Assembly: GCA_016875735.1 (NCBI GenBank)
Contig: VGOW01000019.1
Location: 1-60,490, forward strand
DNA length: 60,490 nt
Direction of reading: 5' to 3'
Source of the DNA: Chloroflexota bacterium
Lineage (GTDB): Bacteria; Chloroflexota; Anaerolineae; Anaerolineales; VGOW01
Part shown: positions 15,768 to 24,258 of the stretch, in pieces
Numbering within the stretch: the first letter of the stretch is position 1
Layout of the letters: every line of letters begins with the position of its first letter
Position numbers and translations under genes: made by a program
The notes under the pieces: model-generated
The model's database searches: none
What the model saw: only the letters and a program-made list of their open reading frames with translations
Told to the model about the DNA's origin: nothing

Positions 15768-17027
15768 TCATCGCTGACGAACGATGATGGCGGCGGCTAC
15801 GATGCCAGCGGCGATGAGCACAACGGCTAACACGGCGATGGCAATCGCCGCCAGCGTCCAATCCGTTTCGCTGGATTCTTGCGGGATGGGCGTGGGCGAG
15901 GGCGCGAGTTGGATGATGCGCGTGGATTGCGCGCCGAACTGAATCTCGGCGCGGCCGCCCGCCTCGAGATTGAAGGTGACTTTGTCGCCGGTGGTGGGGT
16001 TGTAGCCTGCGGGGAGCGCCGCCGAAACGATGTACGCGCCCGCTGTCAATTTGCCAAAACAGTGCGGCTCGCTCGCGCCGTCAGTGATGTGCGTTTTGCT
16101 GTTGCCAGCAGAGTCCACAACTCGAATCTGCGCCGCGGCGAGCAGTCGTTCACTGCGGTCGAATGCGCCGTTGCCGTTGGTGTCGTCGAACACAGTCACG
16201 CAGGCTTGGCCGGTGGTTGGGTTGTTTGGTGGTTGGGTGGTTAGGGGGTTGGGCGGTTGCGCGGCAACAGTTGGGATGTTGGGTGGTTCGGTGGCGACGA
16301 CCAACGGAGTGGGAGAGGCGGGAGTGGCGGTGAGGTTGGCGACGGGCAACGTAGGTGCGGCGATGATCGGCGCGGGAGTCGTGGTGGGTGTGGGCGCGGT
16401 CTCGAGCACTTGAGCAGAAACAGAATCCCACCACACATCCAAATGATAGCGGCTGTCGCCTTTGTAATTGGCGGCGAGGAAGAGGGTGACTCTGCCGCTC
16501 GCTCCGGCGACGACGTCGAGGGTGAACGGATACCACGTGTCGTGCGGGTTGGCCGTGCCCGACCATTGCACATTGCCCGTCCACCATTCGGCCCCGCCGT
16601 TGGGGTCGGCGCCGATTTGCATTCGCACCGCCACGGCAGAGTCGGAGGGGTTGGGGAAGTCGGGGGTGGAGGCGAAGGCGCGGCCATAGGCGGTGATGCG
16701 AATTCGCGCGCCGGGCGGCGCGGTGATGGTTTGGAAGACTCCGCCGCGCCACGGATCCCAGGCGAGGCCGATGTGCTGCGATTGGCCGCCGCTGTGCACG
16801 AGGGTCGGATTCGATTCGGGCGACCAATCAGGTTTGTAAGCGTAGTTCAGCGAGCCGTTGGCGGGCTTGGGCGTGTCTTCCCACCAGCGGCTCCACGAGG
16901 TGGCGAGGCCGGTACTGTCGAATGACTCAAAGCCGCCGTTGGCGATCAACTCGGTTTGCGCCGAGGCGGGCGAAGGGGCGAGCCAAAGGCAGAGAGCGAT
17001 GGCAAAGAGAGCGCGGATCAATTTCAT
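15768..17027 (-). CDS. Secreted, membrane-anchored protein with CBM-like and SdrD/Cna-B-like domains
   Basis: 419 residues. A signal peptide (1-23, ending PASAQ) is followed by a carbohydrate-binding-like jelly roll (ELIANGGFESFDSTGLATSWSRWWEDTP, about 25-195). A Thr/Pro/Ala/Asn-rich linker follows (about 200-270). Next is a collagen-adhesin-B/SdrD-like domain (ACVTVFDDTNGNGAFDRSE, about 272-365, with a calcium-binding-like DDTNGNGAFD loop). The C-terminal anchor helix spans about 388-416. It is probably exposed on the cell surface. The substrate is unknown. A TAAGAT box 6 nt before the ATG suggests a leaderless transcript. It converges with galK. Confidence 0.75.
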   Translation of the reverse strand: MKLIRALFAIALCLWLAPSPASAQTELIANGGFESFDSTGLATSWSRWWEDTPKPANGSLNYAYKPDWSPESNPTLVHSGGQSQHIGLAWDPWRGGVFQTITAPPGARIRITAYGRAFASTPDFPNPSDSAVAVRMQIGADPNGGAEWWTGNVQWSGTANPHDTWYPFTLDVVAGASGRVTLFLAANYKGDSRYHLDVWWDSVSAQVLETAPTPTTTPAPIIAAPTLPVANLTATPASPTPLVVATEPPNIPTVAAQPPNPLTTQPPNNPTTGQACVTVFDDTNGNGAFDRSERLLAAAQIRVVDSAGNSKTHITDGASEPHCFGKLTAGAYIVSAALPAGYNPTTGDKVTFNLEAGGRAEIQFGAQSTRIIQLAPSPTPIPQESSETDWTLAAIAIAVLAVVLIAAGIVAAAIIVRQR

Positions 17028-17033
17028 GCGCCG

Positions 17034-17039
17034 ATCTTA
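17034..17039 (-). promoter_or_regulatory. -10-like box 6 nt before the CBM-like gene start
   Basis: TGATAAGAT on the minus strand gives an extended -10 (TAAGAT), with 6 nt to the ATG at 17027. Confidence 0.4.
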
Positions 17040-17074
17040 TCACGCCCTCCTTCACAACAAGCAGATCGTGAGGC

Positions 17075-17200
17075 AAGCGCTCTGAGCGGAGGCCCGCGTA
17101 GCGGGCCGTAGTCGAAGAGCGCGATTCTCGCCGCGAAGGCGCATCCTTCGACTGCGCGCGGAACTACGCCGCGCTCCGCTCGGGATGCTTCCGGGATCTA
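17075..17200. repeat. Dispersed imperfect inverted repeat, GTAGTCGAAG / CCTTCGACTGCG type
   Basis: Contains nested inverted words: GCCCGCGTAGCGGGC, GTAGTCGAAGAGCGCG against GCATCCTTCGACTGCGCG, and CGCGCTCCGCTCGGGATGC. It has the look of a mobile palindromic unit. No coding potential. Confidence 0.5.
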
Positions 17201-17233
17201 CTGATAATATGATACACTTGCGGCAGTCTTCCA

Positions 17234-17268
17234 ACGGCCACGGAGCGCCTGCGTGGCCGTTTTGTTTG
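17234..17268 (+). terminator. Terminator-like hairpin in the prfC leader
   Basis: Stem ACGGCCACG (17234-17242) pairs with CGTGGCCGT (17252-17260), loop 9 nt, followed by TTTTGTTT. It lies just after a possible -10 at 17205-17213 and 99 bp before prfC. It could be an attenuator or end a very short RNA. Confidence 0.55.
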
Positions 17269-17278
17269 CGTGAGATCA

Positions 17279-17363
17279 ATACACCACGAAGGCGCGGAGA
17301 CGCGAAGGAACACAAAGATTCTTTCTCGGTGATCCTTTGAGTCTTCGTGACTTGGTGGTTACC
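17279..17363. repeat. Dispersed repeat, CACCACGAAGGCGCGGAGACG / CTTCGTGACTTGGTGG type
   Basis: Same family as 12875-12962, with inverted outer arms. It abuts the prfC start codon and so replaces the region where a ribosome-binding site would be expected. Confidence 0.6.
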
Positions 17364-17366
17364 CTT

Positions 17367-18971
17367 ATGGCATTACCCGAAATTACCCTGCAACCCACCC
17401 TCGCCGAGCAGATCGCCGCGCGGCGCACCCTCGCCATCATCTCGCACCCCGATGCGGGCAAAACGACGCTGACCGAAAAACTGCTGTTGTACGGTAACGC
17501 CATCCACCTCGCCGGGAACGTGCGCGCCCGCCGCAACCAGCGCAGCACCCGCTCCGATTGGATGGCCATCGAGCGCGAACGCGGCATCTCGATCACCTCC
17601 ACCGTTTTGCAGTTCCCGTACAGCGGGCGGGTGATCAATTTGCTCGACACGCCCGGCCACGAAGATTTTTCCGAAGACACCTACCGCACCCTCGCCGCCA
17701 CCGACAGCGCCGTGATGGTGCTCGACGCGGCCAAAGGCATCGAAGCCCAAACGCGCAAACTGTTCGAGGTCTGCAAACAGCGCGGCCTGCCCATCTTCAC
17801 CTTCATCAACAAAATGGATCGACCGGCGCGCGACCCGCTCGATCTGCTCGACGAGATCGAAAAGATTCTGGGAATGCAGGCCATCCCGATGAACTGGCCC
17901 ATCGGCGACGGCCCGAACTTTCGCGGCGTGTGCGACCGCCTCTCGCGCACGGTGCGCCTCTTCGACCGCACCGAGCACAACGCCACCGCCGCCCCCGAAA
18001 CCGCGCTCCCGCTCGACTCGGACTCCCTGCGCTCATTCCTCGGCGAGGCCGAGATCGAAAAACTGGGATCCGATCTGCATTTGCTCGACGGCATGGGCTT
18101 CGAACTTGACCACGAATTGCTTCTGCACGGCGCGCAGACTCCGGTGTACTTCGGGAGCGCGCTCACCAATTTTGGCGTGCGCATGTTTTTGGATGCCTTC
18201 GTGGAAATGGCCCCGATGCCGAGGCCGTACCCCACCGACAACGGCGCCGTCGAGCCGGGTCGCGACGGCTTCTCCGGATTCATTTTCAAGATTCAGGCCA
18301 ACATGAATCCGAATCACCGTGACACGGTGGTGTTTCTGCGGGTGTGCTCGGGCCGCTTCGAGCGCGATATGAGCGTGTATCACGCGCAGAGCGGTAAAAC
18401 GATCCGCTTGCCGCGCCCGTACAAGTTTTTCGCCAACGAGCGCGAAGTGCTCGACGAAGCCTATCCCGGCGACATCATCGGCCTGCCGAGCAACGGGCAG
18501 TTTGCCATCGGCGACACGCTGGCCGAGAGCGGCAAATTCAAGTTCGCGCCCATCCCGCGCTTCCAGCCGGAGCACTTCGCCATTTTGCGCAACAGCGACG
18601 TGAGCAAACAAAAGCAATTCCAAAAAGGGCTGGCGCAACTCGAAACCGAAGGCGCGATGCAAGTGCTGTACGACACCGACGCCTACCGGCGCGACCCGAT
18701 TCTGGCCGTCGTCGGCCAACTGCAATTCGACGTGGTGCGGGCGCGGCTCGAAGCCGAATATTCGGTGGCCACCGCGCTCGAACCGCTGGGCTATCGATTC
18801 TCGCGCTGGGTGGACGGCCCCGCCGACTCCATCGACCGCCTGCCGTGGGGGCACGGCCTCCATCGCCTGCGCGACGATCACAATCGGCTGGTGGCGTTAT
18901 TCAATTCGCAATTCGATCTGGATTATTGCCTGCAAAAATATCCCGAAGTGACTTTCAGAAAGTTCGGGTGA
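17367..18971 (+). CDS. prfC: Peptide chain release factor 3
   Basis: 534 residues from ATG 17367. An upstream in-frame ATG lies in the dispersed repeat and was not used. RF3 is a translational GTPase that recycles RF1/RF2 from the ribosome after peptide release. Motifs: P-loop SHPDAGKTT, switch I ERERGISITS, DTPGHEDFSEDTYR, and NKMDR as G4. The C-terminal domain has EQKQ-like SKQKQFQKGLAQLETEGAMQ and GQLQFDVVRARLEAEY, which mark RF3 rather than EF-G. Its 5' region carries a dispersed repeat and a hairpin with T-run, so expression may be attenuated. No other translation gene is adjacent. Confidence 0.97.
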   Translation: MALPEITLQPTLAEQIAARRTLAIISHPDAGKTTLTEKLLLYGNAIHLAGNVRARRNQRSTRSDWMAIERERGISITSTVLQFPYSGRVINLLDTPGHEDFSEDTYRTLAATDSAVMVLDAAKGIEAQTRKLFEVCKQRGLPIFTFINKMDRPARDPLDLLDEIEKILGMQAIPMNWPIGDGPNFRGVCDRLSRTVRLFDRTEHNATAAPETALPLDSDSLRSFLGEAEIEKLGSDLHLLDGMGFELDHELLLHGAQTPVYFGSALTNFGVRMFLDAFVEMAPMPRPYPTDNGAVEPGRDGFSGFIFKIQANMNPNHRDTVVFLRVCSGRFERDMSVYHAQSGKTIRLPRPYKFFANEREVLDEAYPGDIIGLPSNGQFAIGDTLAESGKFKFAPIPRFQPEHFAILRNSDVSKQKQFQKGLAQLETEGAMQVLYDTDAYRRDPILAVVGQLQFDVVRARLEAEYSVATALEPLGYRFSRWVDGPADSIDRLPWGHGLHRLRDDHNRLVALFNSQFDLDYCLQKYPEVTFRKFG

Positions 18972-19007
18972 GCGGATCGAGCGCGTGACAAATGTCATCT
19001 CTGCAAA

Positions 19008-19145
19008 ATGACATCCGGCGTTGATGGCAACCGCAAAGAGGAGTATTACAGAGGCAGAACCTTACCTCGTGAATATGTTTACCGCAAACGCCGCTGGCAA
19101 ACAAGTCGGCACAGAGCGGAACTGGCATGGTTGGCTGAGACCTGA
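19008..19145 (+). CDS. Possible 45-residue basic ORF or remnant
   Basis: ATG 19008 to TGA 19145. The peptide is very basic and aromatic (RKEEYYRGRTLPREYVYRKR, then RWQTSRHRAELAWLAET). It resembles the end of a DNA- or RNA-binding protein. No Shine-Dalgarno is visible, and the ATG is part of the hairpin at 18992-19014. I cannot name a family. It may be the 3' remnant of a lost gene. Confidence 0.2.
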   Translation: MTSGVDGNRKEEYYRGRTLPREYVYRKRRWQTSRHRAELAWLAET

Positions 19146-19297
19146 AAACATTGCTCGCAACGCGGGCGACGGGCCGGATGCCCACAAAAGGAAGGCTACC
19201 TCAAAACAGCCATCAGCGTCTCACCCTCGCAGCCAGCCAAAGGTGATTAGGGCAGTATCCGACAGCCCACCGGCAATCTTTTTGCGGTAAACAGTGT

Positions 19298-19335
19298 GAC
19301 GGGACTGGCATGGCTAACCAGTCCCGTCTTTTTTT
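19298..19335 (+). terminator. Strong intrinsic terminator
   Basis: Perfect 11-bp stem GACGGGACTGG (19298-19308) with CCAGTCCCGTC (19318-19328), loop 9 nt, then seven T. The T-run is on the plus strand, so it ends transcription coming from prfC or a gene just downstream of it. Confidence 0.85.
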
Positions 19336-20685
19336 CTATCCCCGAAGGATGGCCAGCGCTTCGTCGCGGCGTCGTTCCATTTCCTCTTTTGTCTTCGCTT
19401 CCAAATTCAACCGCACCAGCGGCTCGGTGTTCGAGGCGCGCACGTTGAGATGCCACGTGGGGTACGTCACCGAGAATCCGTCCATCGTGTGCTGATCGCC
19501 GTCGGCGTATTTTTCGGCCAGCCGCTTCAGCGCCGCCTTCGGGTCGGCCACCGTCGAATTGATCTCGCCAGAGATGAAGTATTTGGCTTCCAGCGGTTTG
19601 AGCAGATCGCTCATCTTTACATTTTTCTTCGAGAGCATTTCCATGATGAGCAGTGAGGGGATGATGCCCGAATCGGCGAAGAAGAAATCGCGGAAGTAAT
19701 AATGGCCGGTGACCTCTCCGGCGAAGATGGCGTTTTCGTCGGCCATGCGGCTTTTGATGAAAGCGTGGCCGACTCGTTCCATCAACGGGACGCCGCCAAC
19801 GGCTTCGATCAGATCCACCACCGCCCACGAGGCGCGAACGTCGTACAGCGCTTTGGAGTTCGGATATTTTTCGAGCAGATACTGGCCGAGAATGGCGGTG
19901 AGGTAATCGCCGGAGATGAAGCCGCCGCGATCGTCGATGGCGAAGAAGCGGTCGCCGTCGCCGTCGAAGGCGAAGCCGATGTCGGCGGAGTCGGCGGCCA
20001 CGCGCGCTTGAAGTTCGGCGCGGTTCTCCGGTTGCAACGGATCGAGCCCGTGGTTGGGCAGGTTGCCGTCGGGGTCGAGGTAGAGTCCGGTGAAGTGGAT
20101 CGGGAGTCGGCTGTAAATCTCTTTGAGGATCGGTCCCACCATTCCGTTGCCGGTGTCGGCGATCACCTTCAGTCGGGGCGATTCGCGAATCGCCCTTACG
20201 TCAATGATCGAGAGGACTTTTTGGATGAACTCTTCACGGAAGTCTCGCGGGGTGATGCGCCCTTTGCGAGTCGGCGCGGGGAAGTTTTCGCTCTCGACGA
20301 GGGCGCGCAAATCTTGGATGCCCGCATCGCCGCTGAGGAGGTAGGGCATCTTCTTCACCATCTTGAAGCCGTTGTAGGCTTTAGGGTTGTGCGAGGCGGT
20401 GACCATCATGCCCGGCAGGCCGAGCGTGGCGCAGGCAAAGTAATACTGATCGGTGCTGACCATGCCGATGTCGATCACGTCGGCGCCCTGATCGGTGAGG
20501 CCGCGCGCGACCTCGGCGAAGAGCGAGGGGCCGGAGAGGCGCATGTCGCGCCCGACGACGACGGTGCGCGCGCCGAGAAAGGCGGCGAAGGCGCGGCCAA
20601 TGAGATAGGCGATTGGCTCGTTGAGGTCGGTGGGGTAGATGCCGCGAATGTCGTAGGCCTTGAAGAGGGAGGGGTTGACTTGCAT
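19336..20685 (-). CDS. manB: Phosphomannomutase/phosphoglucomutase
   Basis: 449 residues from ATG 20685, chosen because GGAG lies just upstream and homologs begin at LFKAYDIRGIYP. The enzyme interconverts hexose 6- and 1-phosphates for nucleotide-sugar synthesis. Motifs: active-site phosphoserine loop TASHNPKAYNG (S98), metal-binding FDGDGDRFF, sugar-binding GEVTGHYYF, and phosphate-binding RASNTEPLVRLNLEA. It lies 19 bp downstream of a GPH sugar symporter gene on the same strand, consistent with sugar uptake feeding polysaccharide precursors. Mannose against glucose preference cannot be told from sequence. Confidence 0.93.
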   Translation of the reverse strand: MQVNPSLFKAYDIRGIYPTDLNEPIAYLIGRAFAAFLGARTVVVGRDMRLSGPSLFAEVARGLTDQGADVIDIGMVSTDQYYFACATLGLPGMMVTASHNPKAYNGFKMVKKMPYLLSGDAGIQDLRALVESENFPAPTRKGRITPRDFREEFIQKVLSIIDVRAIRESPRLKVIADTGNGMVGPILKEIYSRLPIHFTGLYLDPDGNLPNHGLDPLQPENRAELQARVAADSADIGFAFDGDGDRFFAIDDRGGFISGDYLTAILGQYLLEKYPNSKALYDVRASWAVVDLIEAVGGVPLMERVGHAFIKSRMADENAIFAGEVTGHYYFRDFFFADSGIIPSLLIMEMLSKKNVKMSDLLKPLEAKYFISGEINSTVADPKAALKRLAEKYADGDQHTMDGFSVTYPTWHLNVRASNTEPLVRLNLEAKTKEEMERRRDEALAILRG

Positions 20686-20704
20686 GATTGTCTCCGAAGA
20701 TTGA

Positions 20705-22084
20705 TCACTGTTGTTTGCGTCTCGCCAACTCCGCTTTGATCTCCGCGTGCCGCGCTTTGGTGATCGGATACAGATAGACAGCGACGAAACTGAGCAGAAG
20801 GATGGCCGCGCCCGCCGGGCCCACAAGGATGCGCAGAGCAAATAGCACGTTCTCCGGTTGAACCGGATCGGGCTGGCCGGGCACGGCTTTGATGTATCCG
20901 GCCAGATCGAGCACCCACCCGGAGATGAACAGCCCCAGCGACAGCCCGAACTTTTGCAGAAGCACGAAGAATCCGTAGAAGACTCCTTCGCGGCGCTGGC
21001 CGGTTTGCAGTTCGTCGAGTTCGATCACGTCGGGCAACATGCTCCACGGGATGAGGTAGCCAACCCCCAGCCCCGCTCCGGCAGTGACGCCCAAAACGAA
21101 GACGAGCGCAACCTGCCCCGGCTGAACGAAAAAGAGCGCGAGCAAAACGATCACGAAAATTGCGCCGCCGATGTAAAACACATTCTTCTTGCCGATGCGT
21201 TCGCTCACCCGCGCCCAGATCAACACCCACACGAACGACGATACTTGAATGCCCAACAGCATAAAGCCGAACAGCCCGGCTTCGATTCCGATCCAGTCGC
21301 GGGCGTAAATGAAAAGATTGTTTTGCACGAACTGGATCGCCAGCCACGAGAAGAGATAAATAGCCGTGACCAAAATGAAGGCGCGGTTGCTGAAGGCGAT
21401 TTTGAGGCCCTCGATGAATCCCGGCCCGTCATCGGCGGAGGAGGCCGCCGACCATTTTTCGCGCACGCCGAAGAACACGGCCATGAATCCGGCAATGCTC
21501 ACCAGCGCCCAAATGCCCACGCTCAGCGCGTTGCCGGTGTATGGATCGTTCTCGAATGCGCCAACGATCTGGGTATGAATGAAAGCAGAGAGCACGCCGC
21601 CGAGAATCGAGAAACTGAAACGGAATGAATTGAGGCTGGTGCGCTCGTCGTAATCCAGACTCAGTTCGGCGGTGAGGGCGGTGTATGGCACGTTGACGAC
21701 GGTAAAGGCTGTGTCGAGCAACAGGGCGATGACGAGGTAATACCAAAACTTGGCCGCCTCGCCGATGGGCGGCACCACCCAATGCAAAAAGAAGAAGAGG
21801 CCAAATGGGATTGCGCCCAGCAGTATCCACGGGCGGCGGCGGCCCATGGCGCTTTTGGTTTTGTCGGTGAGCCAGCCCACCAGTGGATCGTTGACCGAGT
21901 CCCAAACTTTGACGACGAGTAACAGCGTGCCTGCCGGGCCGGGATCGAGTCCGGCAACGTTGATGAGAAAGTTGAGCAGAAAGAATCCGCTGATGGCGCT
22001 GACGATGGCCGGGCCGAGGTCGCCGGCGCCGAAGGCCAGTTTGGTGAAGAAAGGAATCTTTTCGGTTTGGGGAGCAGTGGTCAT
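20705..22084 (-). CDS. GPH-family (glycoside-pentoside-hexuronide) cation symporter
   Basis: 459 residues from ATG 22084, with about 12 membrane spans. Family marks near the N-terminus are FFTKLAFGAGDLGPAIVSA, VWDSVNDPLVGWLTDKTKS and MGRRRPWILLGAIPFG. Later ones are TALTAELSLDYDERTSLN and GVGYLIPWSMLPDVIELDEL. These transporters import sugars or glycosides with Na+ or H+. It overlaps the LLM oxidoreductase gene by 4 bp (ATGA) and precedes manB, so the three form an operon. The substrate is not predictable. Confidence 0.9.
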   Translation of the reverse strand: MTTAPQTEKIPFFTKLAFGAGDLGPAIVSAISGFFLLNFLINVAGLDPGPAGTLLLVVKVWDSVNDPLVGWLTDKTKSAMGRRRPWILLGAIPFGLFFFLHWVVPPIGEAAKFWYYLVIALLLDTAFTVVNVPYTALTAELSLDYDERTSLNSFRFSFSILGGVLSAFIHTQIVGAFENDPYTGNALSVGIWALVSIAGFMAVFFGVREKWSAASSADDGPGFIEGLKIAFSNRAFILVTAIYLFSWLAIQFVQNNLFIYARDWIGIEAGLFGFMLLGIQVSSFVWVLIWARVSERIGKKNVFYIGGAIFVIVLLALFFVQPGQVALVFVLGVTAGAGLGVGYLIPWSMLPDVIELDELQTGQRREGVFYGFFVLLQKFGLSLGLFISGWVLDLAGYIKAVPGQPDPVQPENVLFALRILVGPAGAAILLLSFVAVYLYPITKARHAEIKAELARRKQQ

Positions 22085-23115
22085 GATTGGCCTTTGAGTG
22101 TTCGGATGCCTTCCGCCGCCTTCTTCCAATTCTCTTCATTCTCGCTGGCGGTGAAGGGGAGGTAGATCATGATCCGGTCAGCGAGGCCGTCGTATTTGGC
22201 GCGCAGCTTTGCGCCGATGTCGTCCCACGTTCCTTCGACGATGAACTCGGCCAGCATGTCATCGGTGAGGAGTTTGGGCATGTCGGCCCAGCTGCCTTTG
22301 GCGGCCAACGCGCTCAACTGCTCGGCCTGCGCCTCCCAGCCGTGCAGATTCATCACCGAATGATAGGTGGGCGTGGAAGCATAGAAGGCCACTTGCGAGC
22401 GCATCGACTCGCGCATCGCCGCTCGCTCCGAGTCGGCGCCGCCGACGGCGACGAAGGCGGGCGCTTCCACCACCACATCGCTCCGCTTGCGCCCGGCTTT
22501 GGCCGCTCCGGCTTCGATGTTCGGCACGACGACTTCGGCGAGGTAGCGGCGCGTGTGGTAGGGATGCGAATGGAAACCGTCGGCGGCCTCCCCGGCGAGT
22601 TTGATGAGCGGCGCATTGACTCCGGCGATGTAGATCGGAATGTTGGGGTGTCGGATCGGGCCGGGATTGAAGAAGGGAGTCATCAGAGTCAGTTTGTAAT
22701 GCTCGCCGCGAAAGTTGAGCCGCTCGCCGGTTTGCCACGCGCCCCAAATGGCGCGGAGCGCGGCGATGAAGTCGCGCAGTTTGCTCACCGGCGACTCGGG
22801 CCAGGCCATGCCGAAGCGCCGTTCGATGTGCGGCTTCACTTGCGTGCCCAGCCCAAGAATGAACCGCCCGCCCGACAGCGCGGCGAGATCCCACGAGGTG
22901 TGCGCCACCGTCATCGGACTGCGGGCGAAGGCGATGGCGACCGCCGTGCCGAGTTGAATGCGCGAGGTGTGCTCGGCGGCGATGGCGAGAGGCAGAAACG
23001 GATCGTGCTGTGTTTCGGTGGTGAAGAGGCCATCCGCGCCGAGGGCTTCGGCGCGGCGGGCGAGGGTGTGGACTTCGGAGAGGGAGGCAGGGGCGAGGGC
23101 GATGTCAAATTTCAT
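22081..23115 (-). CDS. LLM-class F420-dependent oxidoreductase
   Basis: 344 residues from ATG 23115 (MKFDIALAPASLSEV). A luciferase-like TIM barrel: ADGLFTTETQHDPFLPLAIA, TSRIQLGTAVAIAFARSPMT, LAALSGGRFILGLGTQVKPHIERRFG, and PIYIAGVNAPLIKLAGEAADGFHSHP. The closest sub-type I recognise is the F420-dependent group of actinobacteria and Chloroflexota (TIGR03617-like). Such enzymes reduce or oxidise small organic substrates with coenzyme F420 or FMN. No substrate can be assigned. It heads the operon with the GPH symporter and manB. Upstream is a CACAGATGAACACAG-type dispersed repeat. Confidence 0.85.
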   Translation of the reverse strand: MKFDIALAPASLSEVHTLARRAEALGADGLFTTETQHDPFLPLAIAAEHTSRIQLGTAVAIAFARSPMTVAHTSWDLAALSGGRFILGLGTQVKPHIERRFGMAWPESPVSKLRDFIAALRAIWGAWQTGERLNFRGEHYKLTLMTPFFNPGPIRHPNIPIYIAGVNAPLIKLAGEAADGFHSHPYHTRRYLAEVVVPNIEAGAAKAGRKRSDVVVEAPAFVAVGGADSERAAMRESMRSQVAFYASTPTYHSVMNLHGWEAQAEQLSALAAKGSWADMPKLLTDDMLAEFIVEGTWDDIGAKLRAKYDGLADRIMIYLPFTASENEENWKKAAEGIRTLKGQS

Positions 23116-23127
23116 TTTCGGCTGTTT

Positions 23128-23200
23128 GGCACACAGATTCACACAGATGAACACAGGCCGGAAGATATGTGTATATCTGTGTTCATCTGTGTGCAGAAAT
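23128..23200. repeat. Dispersed inverted repeat, CACACAGATGAACACAG type
   Basis: ACACAGATTCACACAGATGAACACAG faces CTGTGTTCATCTGTGTGCAG across a short centre with ATGTGTATAT, forming a long imperfect palindrome just upstream of the LLM gene. Confidence 0.65.
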
Positions 23201-23659
23201 GATTCGTCGTTCCATCCCGATCTCAGGCTGGATTAATATCCTTCGTTTTCGTTGCGATTGGTGATGACGTCGTAGCCGAGATGCGAAGATTTGGCAACAT
23301 GGTAACTCGAGCCAACCGCCTTTGGCGCGTGACGAAAACTTGCGCCAGATTCGCCAGGTCGGTCGTAAGCAATGGAAGGAAGAGAGCGGCTATCATCGTC
23401 GGTCACTCGCCGAGACGAGTATGTTTCGATTCAAGATAATTTTCGGCATGCAGTTGAGCGCCCGCCGACTTGAAACTCAAAAGGCGCAATTTGGCGTTCG
23501 CTGTCGTGCGCTTAACCAGATGACTCATTTGGGAATGCCTCAGTCGGTCAAAGTTTGCTAACTCATATGACTTGCTGGCCAGAGGCTTGTCTTTTGTCAT
23601 TCTTTATGCACCAACGCCGTTCTATGTTGGAAGTTGCGCTTAGGGTGAGGAAAATGAAA

Positions 23660-23682
23660 GAGGCCGCGCACAGCGCGGCCTC
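23660..23682 (-). terminator. Hairpin terminator of the nitroreductase gene
   Basis: Perfect 10-bp stem GAGGCCGCGC/GCGCGGCCTC with a 3-nt loop, 14 bp after the minus-strand stop at 23697, followed on that strand by TTTCATTTT. Confidence 0.7.
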
Positions 23683-23696
23683 TCGTTGACTTTGCG

Positions 23697-24254
23697 CTAT
23701 TCCATCCACGTCGTCCGGTCGTCGAACGAGGGGCGGGAAGGCGCTGACGGCTCGGCCAGCGGATAGCCGATGTGAATGAAGGCGATGAGATGTTGATCGG
23801 GCGCGAAGCCGAGAAAGGTTTTGATGTCGGCGTCGGCGGCGTTGGCTCCGGTGTGCCATTTGGCGGCCAGGCCCAGCGCGTACGCGGCGAGCAACATGTT
23901 CTGCACGGCGGCCGAGGCCGCGCTCACGTTTTCGATCTCGATCACTTTCGATTCGCCGGGCTTGTCCACACCGACGGCGATGAGCGCCGGCGAGCGCAGG
24001 GCTTTATTGCGGGCGGCGGCCACTGCTTCGGGGGCGGCGTTCGGATCGCGCTTTTTGAGCGAGGCGGCCATCACATCGGCCAAACGGTCGAGCGCGGATC
24101 CGGTGAGCACGACGAAACGCCACGGCCGGACTCGGTAGTGATTCGGGGCCTGCGCCCCCGCCGCGAGAATCTTTTCGATCAACGGGCGGGGGATCGGATC
24201 CGGTTTGACTTTGCCGATGGATTGGCGAGAGTGGATGGCTTCGAAAACGTCCAC
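23697..24254 (-). CDS. Nitroreductase-family oxidoreductase
   Basis: 185 residues with the usual FMN-binding pattern: AIHSRQSIGKVKPDPIPRPLIEKIL at the N-terminus, GAQAPNHYRVRPWRFVVLTG, a helical middle, and the AAVQNMLLAAYALGLAAKW helix followed by LGFAPDQHLIAFIHIGYP. It reduces nitro compounds, quinones or related substrates with NAD(P)H. The physiological substrate is unknown. It starts 4 bp after the end of the FTR1 gene, so it may be co-transcribed with iron uptake and be linked to iron or redox stress. A hairpin terminator follows. Confidence 0.9.
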   Translation of the reverse strand: MDVFEAIHSRQSIGKVKPDPIPRPLIEKILAAGAQAPNHYRVRPWRFVVLTGSALDRLADVMAASLKKRDPNAAPEAVAAARNKALRSPALIAVGVDKPGESKVIEIENVSAASAAVQNMLLAAYALGLAAKWHTGANAADADIKTFLGFAPDQHLIAFIHIGYPLAEPSAPSRPSFDDRTTWME

Positions 24255-24258
24255 AGTT

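Larger units (their letters stand above)
17028..17366. other. 339-bp divergent spacer with repeats, a promoter and a terminator-like hairpin
   Basis: No gene was seen. From left to right: the promoter of the minus-strand stalk gene, a CTGAGCGGAG/GTCGAAG-type dispersed repeat (17075-17200), a possible -10 (TAATAT or TATGAT, 17205-17213), a hairpin with T-run (17234-17268), and a GACGCGAAGGAACACAAAG-type dispersed repeat (17279-17363). The last runs up to the start codon of prfC. Confidence 0.6.
18972..19335. other. 364-bp spacer between convergent genes, ending in a strong terminator
   Basis: It holds a small hairpin right after prfC (ATGTCAT 18992-18998 with ATGACAT 19008-19014), a possible 45-codon reading frame, and a strong terminator at the far end. 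The 280 bp between prfC and the terminator has no clear gene. It could be a long 3' UTR, a small RNA gene or a decayed gene end. Confidence 0.5.
23116..23696. other. 581-bp spacer without a convincing gene
   Basis: Contains the inverted repeat at 23128-23200 and the hairpin at 23660-23682. Between them, a minus-strand frame ending near 23403 opens with MTKDKPLASKSYELA, which faintly resembles the start of four-helix-bundle proteins and then loses resemblance. I treat it as a possible remnant, not a gene. Confidence 0.5.

Noticed and set aside
19121-19160. GGCTGAGACC as part of a TPP riboswitch
   Set aside because: The other conserved TPP elements are absent and the flanking gene is not a thiamine gene.
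22087-23202. 371-codon plus-strand frame
   Set aside because: Exact shadow of the LLM oxidoreductase gene.
23403-23600. 65-codon minus-strand frame opening MTKDKPLASKSYELA
   Set aside because: Resembles the start of four-helix-bundle proteins for about 15 residues only. No further similarity and no Shine-Dalgarno, so not listed as a gene.
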